DNA of 51,351 nt, from positions 1-51,351 of the forward strand of contig CASBQR010000139.1 in NCBI GenBank assembly GCA_949127865.1, given 5' to 3'. Source of the stretch: Synechococcales cyanobacterium PMM_0082 (GTDB lineage: Bacteria > Cyanobacteriota > Cyanobacteriia > Pseudanabaenales > Pseudanabaenaceae). Shown piece after piece: positions 45,070-51,351 of this stretch. The notes beneath the pieces are model-generated. The model had not been told where the DNA came from. It searched no databases and saw nothing but the letters and a program-made list of their open reading frames with translations. Position 1 is the first letter of the stretch. The number at the start of each line of letters is the position of its first letter. The translations under genes were made by a program, and so were the position numbers.

Positions 45070-45471
45070 ATGGGTGTTTGGGGTGTAGATAGTTTTGAAA
45101 ATGATGATTCCGCCGATTGGATCACAGAGTTTATTGCCCGCCCTAGTATTGGTTCGGTAATTGACACCTTAACCTTAGCGGCAGAGGCAGGTTTAGATGA
45201 TTACTTAGAACTAGCTGAAGATGCGGCGGTGATTACGGCAGCAGAGATTGTGGCAGCTCTAAATCATCAACCTAGCGCCGATTTGCCTGAAGAAATTGCC
45301 GAGTGGGTTACTACCCAAAATGAAATTGATGCTGAGTTAATTGATTTGGCTCTACAGGCGATCGCTAAAGTTAAAATCAATTCGGAACTGCAAGACCTCT
45401 GGCAAAATAGTACCAGCCTAGATGAGTGGTTGACAGCTGTAAATAATTTAGAAGAACGCTTAAAATCCTAG
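45070..45471 (+). CDS. DUF4259-domain protein
   Basis: 133 residues beginning GVWGVDSFENDDSADWI, the defining motif of DUF4259, followed by an acidic, alanine-rich helical body (AAEIVAALNHQPS). The family has no known function. The 2-bp gap to the PfkB kinase gene implies one transcript. Confidence 0.9.
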   Translation: MGVWGVDSFENDDSADWITEFIARPSIGSVIDTLTLAAEAGLDDYLELAEDAAVITAAEIVAALNHQPSADLPEEIAEWVTTQNEIDAELIDLALQAIAKVKINSELQDLWQNSTSLDEWLTAVNNLEERLKS

Positions 45472-45507
45472 CGATCGCTCTATATACTAATTTTTCCAGA
45501 ACTCTCT

Positions 45508-45540
45508 AAATTAAATCTAAATTAAATTCAAATTAAATCC
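45508..45540 (+). repeat. Three tandem 11-bp repeats immediately before hemC
   Basis: AAATTAAATCT, AAATTAAATTC and AAATTAAATCC lie head to tail and end 5 bp before the hemC ATG. Only the last two or three bases vary. No Shine-Dalgarno sequence is present. Confidence 0.7.
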
Positions 45541-45545
45541 ATAAA

Positions 45546-46496
45546 ATGTCCACTAATCGCACCATCAACATCGGTTCCCGTAAAAGTCAACTAGCTCTAG
45601 TTCAAAGTCATTGGGTGCAAGCCGAACTGCAAAAAGCATTTAGCGATCGCACCTTTACCGTTCAGACTATGAGTACGCAAGGCGATAAAATTTTAGATGT
45701 AGCCCTTTCTAAAATTGGCGACAAAGGACTATTTACCAAAGAATTAGAAGATGCCATGCTATCGGGAGCAGTAGATTTTGCCGTTCATAGCTTAAAGGAT
45801 TTACCAACCAACTTACCCGAAGGCTTAATGCTAGGTGCCATAACTAAGCGGGAAAATCCAGCAGATGCTTTAGTAATTAATGTCAAATATAAAGACCAAA
45901 AACTAGATTCTTTACCCGCAGGAGCAGTAATTGGCACTTCTTCTTTACGACGATTAGCTCAACTACGCCATTACTACCCCCACCTTAGTTTTAAGGATAT
46001 TCGGGGCAACCTCAATACCCGTTTGGCAAAACTTGATGCTGGGGAATACGATGGAATTATCCTAGCAGTGGCGGGACTAGAACGGTTGGGCATGGGCAAT
46101 CGCGTTGATGAAATTATTAGTGCTGATATCTCACTTCATGCCGTGGGACAGGGAGCTTTGGGCATTGAGTGTCGTAGTAATGATCCCGAAGTCCTGAATT
46201 TATTTGAAGCGATCGCTGATGAGGAATCTACGCAAAGATGTCTGGCGGAAAGGGCATTTTTACGAGAGCTAGAAGGCGGTTGTCAAGTTCCCATTGGCGT
46301 AAATACTGCTATTAATAATGCAAACCTTACCCTCAAAGGCATTATTGCTAGTTTAGATGGACAAACTCTAATTAGAGGCGAAGTAGTTGGTAGTGTTCAA
46401 GATGCTGAGGCGATCGGGATTGAATTAGCAAATCAACTAAAAGGCAAAGGCGCACAGGCAATTTTAGATGTCATAATTGCCGAAAACAGAAGTTAA
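45546..46496 (+). CDS. hemC: Hydroxymethylbilane synthase (porphobilinogen deaminase)
   Basis: 316 residues. [54 protein letters not shown] and [22 protein letters not shown] carry the substrate-binding arginines and catalytic Asp. C246 in [10 protein letters not shown] attaches the dipyrromethane cofactor. It polymerises four porphobilinogens towards haem, chlorophyll and phycobilins. Three 11-bp repeats directly precede it in place of a ribosome binding site. Confidence 0.97.
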   Translation: MSTNRTINIGSRKSQLALVQSHWVQAELQKAFSDRTFTVQTMSTQGDKILDVALSKIGDKGLFTKELEDAMLSGAVDFAVHSLKDLPTNLPEGLMLGAITKRENPADALVINVKYKDQKLDSLPAGAVIGTSSLRRLAQLRHYYPHLSFKDIRGNLNTRLAKLDAGEYDGIILAVAGLERLGMGNRVDEIISADISLHAVGQGALGIECRSNDPEVLNLFEAIADEESTQRCLAERAFLRELEGGCQVPIGVNTAINNANLTLKGIIASLDGQTLIRGEVVGSVQDAEAIGIELANQLKGKGAQAILDVIIAENRS

Positions 46497-46499
46497 ATA

Positions 46500-46640
46500 G
46501 CTCTTACTTTTCAGGGCTTAAACTACTGCTTTATAAAACTTACGCATAGTTACCTATGATGTTTAATTCTTGCGCTGATACGGTAGACGGCTACGCGTAG
46601 AATTAGCAAGCTATCCCCTTCAAGCCGAAGGTTGATAATT
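46500..46640 (-). ncRNA. Putative omega-RNA / right-end region of the TnpB element
   Basis: TnpB nucleases use a guide RNA made from the 3' end of tnpB and the adjoining element end. Here that would be the segment from the end of the coding region down to about 46500. It contains CTACGCGTAG (palindrome) and other short self-complementary stretches. I cannot fix the element end or the guide boundary. Confidence 0.3.
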
Positions 46641-47717
46641 CAAAATGTTAAAAGCAGCGTTTAAGTCACGATCCATCACCATACCGCAATTGCCACATTC
46701 ATAAGTTCTTACGCTAAGTGGCATATCTTGCTTATGTCCGCAATTGCTACAGGTTTTAGAGCTTGGAAACCATTGATTCACAAGTTCCAATTTAGAACCG
46801 TACATCAAACATTTATACTCAAGTTGCCTACGAAACTCATAAAATCCTAAATCAGCGATCGCTCCAGCTAGTTTATGATTACTCATCATTCCTTTAACAT
46901 TCAAATCCTCAATTTTAATCAGTTTGAATGTTTTAGCTAGGAACGTAGTTAACTTGTGTAGAAAATCTTTCCTAATACAAGCAATACGATTATGAAGATT
47001 ACGGATTTTATCGTAAGTTTTGCGTTGATTCTGACTACGCTTAACCTGTTTTGATGCTTTCCTTTGTAATTTAAGAAGCTTGGTTTTTGCTTGTTTCAAA
47101 GGTTTTGGAGCGTCAAAAACTTGAGTATTGGATAAAGTAGTAAACGATTTAATACCTAAATCAATACCTACTGATTCTTGAGTATGTTGCACTGGTAATC
47201 GTTCAGCATCAACGCAGAATGATACATACCATCTATTACCTTCTTTGGTTAAATTGAAGGTTTGAGATATGTAGCTTTGCTCAAGTGGCTCATGGAGCTT
47301 AAAAGTGCCAAGTGTAGGTATTTTGATTACATTGCCACTTGCAACTAGCATTTTACCGTTAGAATCATCAACCGTAAATGATTGACCTTTACTTCTTTTG
47401 GCAAATACTGGATGTTTAGCTAATCCGCTACAGTAACGCTTAAACGCAGTTTGTAAATCAATTAAAGCATTTTGATATACCCTACTTGACATTTCTTGCA
47501 TCCAGCTAAACTCAGGTAGTTTCTTAAGAGTATTGGTTAGGTATTTTTTGAATGTTCCTATAAATTTAGAATCAGATATTTTGATAGTTGAATCATCATA
47601 AAGTGACTTTCTAAAAGATAGTGCAATGTTGTAAACAACACGCCTAAAACCAGCATGTTTAGCCATTAAAGTTGCCTCAGACTTATTTAGTTTTAACGCT
47701 CTTTTAATCGCAAACAT
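46620..47717 (-). CDS. tnpB: IS200/IS605-family TnpB (RNA-guided nuclease)
   Basis: 365 residues, full length. The RuvC catalytic triad is intact: Asp in VGIDLGIKSF (~185), Glu in IKIEDLNVKGM (~267) and Asp in MDRDLNAAFNI (~350). The zinc finger is present as CSNCGH and CGNCG. The N-terminus (MFAIKRALKLNKSEATLMAKH) is normal. No tnpA lies beside it, so the copy relies on a transposase elsewhere or is a domesticated nuclease. It sits between hemC and rsmG. Confidence 0.95.
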   Translation of the reverse strand: MFAIKRALKLNKSEATLMAKHAGFRRVVYNIALSFRKSLYDDSTIKISDSKFIGTFKKYLTNTLKKLPEFSWMQEMSSRVYQNALIDLQTAFKRYCSGLAKHPVFAKRSKGQSFTVDDSNGKMLVASGNVIKIPTLGTFKLHEPLEQSYISQTFNLTKEGNRWYVSFCVDAERLPVQHTQESVGIDLGIKSFTTLSNTQVFDAPKPLKQAKTKLLKLQRKASKQVKRSQNQRKTYDKIRNLHNRIACIRKDFLHKLTTFLAKTFKLIKIEDLNVKGMMSNHKLAGAIADLGFYEFRRQLEYKCLMYGSKLELVNQWFPSSKTCSNCGHKQDMPLSVRTYECGNCGMVMDRDLNAAFNILNYQPSA

Positions 47718-48029
47718 AAGATTTTAGTCACTCACTCAACGGATTGTACACTAGTCTAGTCGAGTCTTTTATCCTCATCTCTTTTTTATGGTTTCTTAAC
47801 CCACATAATCTACAAGAGGAACAATGAATAATAGCCATTAAATTTTCTACCATTTCCTATCGTGGGGATAGTGATTCTTGGTTAGCCACTAAAATATTAC
47901 ATCCGTACCATGCAGTTTATATGCCATTGAAATACTTCACTATTTTGAAAATGTATAGTCAACTATAACTAAGTATTCTGGTACTTATTCAAAGCTCATA
48001 ATGATTTTAATTATCTATGGCGATTGCCC
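47718..48029. other. Intergenic region holding the probable TnpB left end
   Basis: About 310 bp. CTAGTCTAG near 47750 and the inverted repeat TATAGT-CA-ACTATA (47954-47967) are the only clear structures. The first may belong to the left-end hairpin of the insertion. A stop-free stretch at 47828-47968 lacks a start codon and resembles no family I know. Confidence 0.35.
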
Positions 48030-48044
48030 TGATATAATCAGGTA
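48030..48044 (+). promoter_or_regulatory. Extended -10 promoter element of rsmG
   Basis: TGaTATAAT (48030-48038) is a perfect extended -10. It lies so close to the ATG at 48045 that transcription should begin at or near the A of the start codon. The -35 region is weak, as usual for extended -10 promoters. Confidence 0.6.
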
Positions 48045-48701
48045 ATGTTTGCAGAATATTCACATCACTGGCAAAAAACCCTAGACTGGGAGCCAACCTT
48101 AGCCCAAGATCTGAGCTTCCAAAAAGTTTATGACTTGGTACTAGAGGGAAATAAAATTCAGAACTTAACTCGGATTGTAGAGATCGCTGACTTTTGGGAA
48201 AAGCATATCTGGGACTCACTGCGAGGAATTTTGCCTCTATGGAGCCAAGAAAATCTTAAGGTAATTGATATTGGCACAGGAGCAGGATTTCCGGGGATTC
48301 CTGTGGCGATCGCCCATCCCACTTGGCATTTAACCTTACTCGATAGCACCCACAAAAAGACAGCATTTATCGATCACCTTTGTGCATCTCTCCCCTTAAA
48401 CAATGTCACTTCATTAACAGGGCGGGCAGAGCAACTAAATAGCGTAAGTTCCCACTATCGAAATTATGATTTAGTCTTAGTTAGAGCCGTTGGCAATGCC
48501 GATCTTTGCGCCCAATATTCAGTTCCATTTCTCAAAAAAGGTGGAGTGGTAATTCTTTATCGGGGACAGTGGTCTGATCCTGAGCAAACAAGCCTTGAGC
48601 ATACCTGTAAGCCCTTAAGAGCTAAATTTACATACCTAGATCAGTTTCTAACACCATTGAGCTTGAGTATGCGTAATTGTGTTCATATATCTTATGTTTA
48701 A
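48045..48701 (+). CDS. rsmG: 16S rRNA (guanine527-N7)-methyltransferase
   Basis: 218 residues. LILEGN/NLTRI-type N-terminal region (VLEGNKIQNLTRIVEIADFWEKHIWDSL), SAM-binding KVIDIGTGAGFPGIPVAIAHP and LTGRAEQL followed by LVLVRAVGNAD identify RsmG. It methylates G527 in the 530 loop of 16S rRNA; loss confers low-level streptomycin resistance. The family N-terminus aligns at this ATG, although a perfect extended -10 box ends 6 bp before it. Confidence 0.95.
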   Translation: MFAEYSHHWQKTLDWEPTLAQDLSFQKVYDLVLEGNKIQNLTRIVEIADFWEKHIWDSLRGILPLWSQENLKVIDIGTGAGFPGIPVAIAHPTWHLTLLDSTHKKTAFIDHLCASLPLNNVTSLTGRAEQLNSVSSHYRNYDLVLVRAVGNADLCAQYSVPFLKKGGVVILYRGQWSDPEQTSLEHTCKPLRAKFTYLDQFLTPLSLSMRNCVHISYV

Positions 48702-48739
48702 GATTTGTCTGAGATTTTGAATGAAATCGTTTCTGAAAA

Positions 48740-49000
48740 TTAACGCTCAAATTCTAATTCGTATTCAACTTGATAGGGTGAGCTAAAGTTAGAAGCGTCA
48801 TACAAAAATCTTGTAGCTTCCTCTTCTAAACGATGAATTAAATGGGGTTCCAAAGCATTCATAGTTCGTAGTGCTGCCAAATAACCATCTAAAAATAAAC
48901 GAAGCTCATCGGTGCGATAACCCCTGTCCCACATATCCACCAAAGAATCAGTGAGTTTTTGATAGTTACGAATAGTTGCGGTGTCGTTAATCATAATCAT
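48740..49000 (-). CDS. DUF6761-family protein
   Basis: 86 residues, helical: TATIRNYQKLTDSLVDMWDRGYRTDELRLFLDGYLAALR and NALEPHLIHRLEEEATRFLYD. The pattern matches a small conserved cyanobacterial family named DUF6761 in current catalogues; no function is known. The third codon is also Met. It is convergent with rsmG. Confidence 0.82.
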   Translation of the reverse strand: MIMINDTATIRNYQKLTDSLVDMWDRGYRTDELRLFLDGYLAALRTMNALEPHLIHRLEEEATRFLYDASNFSSPYQVEYELEFER

Positions 49001-49077
49001 TATTTTCTATGTAAATATTGAGTTTTGATGGATATGTTAAGTAATATTAACATTTTGTTATCTACTAGTTATGGAAA

Positions 49078-49419
49078 TTAACCCCAATCTGCATCAATGT
49101 CATCATCGAAATCAGCAACTTCTTTTTTAGCTGTTTGCCTAGGTCTTGAAGTCTCAGTTTTTGAGGTTTGATAGCTTGATGGATTTTGTGAATTTGAAGA
49201 ATTAGTAACTTGACTATAAGCCCGACGATTACTAACCTGTAAAACCGTTATTACTAGAGTTCCCAGTCCTGCGCTGAATACTAACACTACCCCCAAAGGT
49301 AAATTGATCGACTCTTGATTGAACAGTCTTAAAGTTACGATTTGCGAATTTTGGATAGCAAAAATACTTACACCCACTAAAAGCAAACTAAGTAAAAAAT
49401 ATGTAAATATGCGGATCAT
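49078..49419 (-). CDS. LapA-domain (DUF1049) membrane protein
   Basis: 113 residues with two membrane helices at ~4-22 and ~41-60 around FAIQNSQIVTLRLFNQESINLPLGVVLVFSAGLGTL, the LapA/DUF1049 pattern. A basic, Ser-rich cytoplasmic tail ends in an acidic DFDDDIDADWG. The Escherichia coli relative LapA takes part in lipopolysaccharide assembly; the cyanobacterial role is unknown. Confidence 0.85.
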   Translation of the reverse strand: MIRIFTYFLLSLLLVGVSIFAIQNSQIVTLRLFNQESINLPLGVVLVFSAGLGTLVITVLQVSNRRAYSQVTNSSNSQNPSSYQTSKTETSRPRQTAKKEVADFDDDIDADWG

Positions 49420-49532
49420 TGAGAATTCCCCCTTCTAGTTAGGAAAAAATTAGTTAAAAATGCGCTGCCTCTAAGTCTACTGCCTTATTAGCCACGCAAA
49501 AATTGACTTCTTGAGGGAAACCCGCACAGATT

Positions 49533-50657
49533 TTAATATCCATCCATTAGGACTAGGTTATCGCGATGCACAATCGTATCTGAGCCTTCAAATCCCAAGA
49601 TTTGTGAAATATGCTCTGACTGCTGTCCTTGGATTTGTTGAATTTCCGCACTACTATAGTTTGTTAACCCTCGAGCAAGTTCTTTACCTGTGCGATCGCA
49701 TAAACTTACTGCCTGTTGGGCTTCAAAACTGCCGAAAACATCAATAATTCCTGCGGGGAGGAGCGATCGCCCCTTTGTTAAAACTGCATTCACCGCCCCT
49801 TCATCTAACAATAATTTTCCGACAGGAATCATGGCGTAAGCAATCCAACGTTTACGAGCATTGACAGTGCGGGGTTGGGGTTCAAATTGCGTACCTAAAT
49901 TCTCTCCCGCTAATATTTTAGGAATACTATTCGGTTCGCTCCCTTTACAAATTACCGTTTTTACCCCTGCGATCGCTGCAATTTTAGCCGCCGATAGTTT
50001 TGTTGCCATCCCCCCAGTCCCCCATTGATTTTGAGCATTAGTACCGCCTGAGTTTGTATCTATATCAAGGTTCCACAGATCTTGATGATTAACGGTCAAA
50101 ATGGGTATAGCATCTGGATCGAGGCGAGGATTGGCTGAATATAAGCGATCAACATCGGTGAGCAAAAATAACCAATCGGCTTCAATAATGCTGGCAACTA
50201 GAGCAGACAAAGTGTCATTATCCCCAAACTTTAATTCTTCAACAGCGACCGTATCATTCTCATTTACAATCGGCACGACTCCTAGTTCTAGTAGCTCTTG
50301 AAAAGTAGAATAGACATTTATATAGTGCTGGCGTTGAATTAAGTTGGCACGGGTCAGTAAAACCTGCGCTACGGGTTGATTAAATAGTCCGAAAAAATCA
50401 TCATAGATACCCATTAACCGCCCCTGTCCTACGGCAGCGATCGCCTGTTTGAGGGAAATCTTACTAGGTTTTTCTTTAATGCCTAATCTGGCACAACCAA
50501 TGCCCACAGCCCCTGAGGAAACTAGTACCACTCGATGCCCAACTTGCCTTAGCTTTACTACTACTTCGACCAAAGAAGCGATCGCACTAATGTGAATATC
50601 TCCAGAGCTAGGCTCAGTTAGGCTAGAGGTACCAATTTTAATTACTAAGGTTTGCAC
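49533..50657 (-). CDS. proB: Glutamate 5-kinase
   Basis: 374 residues. The amino-acid kinase domain has [53 protein letters not shown] and [18 protein letters not shown]-terminal PUA domain (~280-365) follows. It makes glutamyl-5-phosphate, the first and feedback-inhibited step of proline synthesis; the PUA domain is the usual extension. It is divergent from the peroxiredoxin gene over an 82-bp spacer. Confidence 0.96.
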   Translation of the reverse strand: MQTLVIKIGTSSLTEPSSGDIHISAIASLVEVVVKLRQVGHRVVLVSSGAVGIGCARLGIKEKPSKISLKQAIAAVGQGRLMGIYDDFFGLFNQPVAQVLLTRANLIQRQHYINVYSTFQELLELGVVPIVNENDTVAVEELKFGDNDTLSALVASIIEADWLFLLTDVDRLYSANPRLDPDAIPILTVNHQDLWNLDIDTNSGGTNAQNQWGTGGMATKLSAAKIAAIAGVKTVICKGSEPNSIPKILAGENLGTQFEPQPRTVNARKRWIAYAMIPVGKLLLDEGAVNAVLTKGRSLLPAGIIDVFGSFEAQQAVSLCDRTGKELARGLTNYSSAEIQQIQGQQSEHISQILGFEGSDTIVHRDNLVLMDGY

Positions 50658-50739
50658 TTGATTATTCCTTTCTAAAATTTGCCATTCAAAATTTATCTAA
50701 CTAAACTTATCTTTATCATCCTAATTTTTAGATATCACC

Positions 50740-51306
50740 ATGAACCTCAGTCATTTTAAGCAAAAATTCCAACAGATTTTGATCCTAGCTATTGTAGTCA
50801 GCCTTGTTTGGTTAAGTTTATTTACTGCTCCAGTCTATGCCCTTGGCGGTAAACTGCCCGAACTAAATCAGCCTGCTCCTACCTTTATCTTGCCCACAAA
50901 TACAGGCAGCAAAACTATCTCCTTAGCAAATTTAAAGGGTAAATGGGTAGTTGTATATTTTTACCCCAAGGACTTTACTTCGGGTTGCACTCTAGAAGCG
51001 AGAAGATTTCAAGCAGATTTACCTAAGTTTTTGGCAATAAATACCCAAATTCTTGGGATCAGTGCTGATTCTGTTGATTCTCATGCGGAATTTTGCGAAT
51101 CTGAAGGCTTAAAATTTCCACTCCTAGCCGATGAAGATGGGGCGGTGAGTAAAGCCTATGGGTCTTGGGTCGGATTTTTGTCGATGCGCCATACTTTTAT
51201 TATTGATCCTGAGGGAATTTTGAGAGAACGCTTTACCAAGGTCAGCCCTTCCATCCACAGTCAGCAAATATTAACTAAACTACGGGAATTACAGGAATCT
51301 GCTTAA
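50740..51306 (+). CDS. Exported PrxQ/Bcp-type peroxiredoxin
   Basis: 188 residues. A signal peptide (basic start, hydrophobic ~13-30, cleavage near PVYALG) indicates export to the lumen or periplasm. The peroxiredoxin fold shows YFYPKDFTSGCTLEARRF with the peroxidatic C83, and FLSMRHTFIIDPEG with the conserved Arg. PrxQ proteins usually have a resolving Cys five residues on, which here is Arg. C119 in EFCESEG is the only other mature Cys, so the resolution mechanism differs from standard PrxQ. Confidence 0.92.
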   Translation: MNLSHFKQKFQQILILAIVVSLVWLSLFTAPVYALGGKLPELNQPAPTFILPTNTGSKTISLANLKGKWVVVYFYPKDFTSGCTLEARRFQADLPKFLAINTQILGISADSVDSHAEFCESEGLKFPLLADEDGAVSKAYGSWVGFLSMRHTFIIDPEGILRERFTKVSPSIHSQQILTKLRELQESA

Positions 51307-51351
51307 GTGATTGCTATAATTCCATTCGAAATATTAGCGATCGCCTTAACT

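Noticed and set aside
47828-47968. Stop-free stretch between tnpB and rsmG (ISYRGDSDSWLATKI...)
   Set aside because: It has no upstream start codon, is only about 45 codons and resembles no family I know. Chance is likely, though a degraded gene cannot be excluded.

Overview
The window is chromosomal DNA from a cyanobacterium. It carries NDH-1 subunit NdhN, the cytochrome c biogenesis protein CcsA, the ARC6-type division protein ZipN/Ftn2, MenB (phylloquinone pathway), GlgC, a TxlA/HCF164-like thioredoxin and several cyanobacterial families of unknown function (DUF2605, DUF2973, DUF3326, DUF6761). The octamer GCGATCGC (HIP1), a hallmark of many cyanobacterial genomes, recurs throughout, inside and outside genes. 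Composition is AT-rich. A Pseudanabaena-like organism is my guess from overall feel, not a demonstrated placement.

Region 1 (1-7.5 kb) is an accessory island. It opens with the N-terminal part of a type IIG-like restriction-methyltransferase that runs off the left edge. Then come an apparently orphan ribbon-helix-helix antitoxin, a VapBC pair, a MazEF-like pair and a RelE/ParE pair. Next is a two-gene operon on the opposite strand, encoding a zinc-ribbon protein and a CBS-like/HEPN/DUF3293 fusion. The island closes with an unknown acidic protein, a DUF433/DUF5615 pair and a YoeB pair. The DUF433/DUF5615 pair is bracketed by a 39-bp direct repeat. The pairs share degenerate intergenic repeats, and some share a promoter/operator-like motif. 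The zinc-ribbon/HEPN operon is the best candidate for an undescribed system.

Region 2 (7.5-20 kb) holds the redox chaperone Hsp33, a 1526-residue six-PAS/two-GAF hybrid histidine kinase (one GAF is cyanobacteriochrome-like), an NnrU/Z-ISO family membrane protein, exonuclease III, a UvrD-type helicase, a vWA protein, a DUF3326 protein and ribosomal protein S1 with a clear terminator. Immediately after that terminator lies a previously unannotated, decayed SAM methyltransferase pseudogene.

Region 3 (20.6-24.1 kb) has a small membrane protein, a short DprA-like protein, a free-standing CdiA-CT-like nuclease with a probable immunity partner, and glucose-6-phosphate isomerase.

Region 4 (24.3-46.5 kb) is mostly housekeeping: envelope proteins (an SGNH-like protein, SppA, an LCP protein), Obg, an SH3b protein, TxlA-like thioredoxin, ZipN, the DUF2605-DUF2973-MenB group, GlgC, CcsA-NdhN-DprA, a D-ribulokinase-like FGGY kinase, a pentapeptide-repeat protein, a lipoprotein, a PfkB sugar kinase, a DUF4259 protein and HemC.

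Region 5 (46.5-51.35 kb) has a solitary TnpB, RsmG (apparently leaderless), a DUF6761 protein, a LapA-domain protein, ProB and an exported peroxiredoxin. I see no tRNA, rRNA or CRISPR array.
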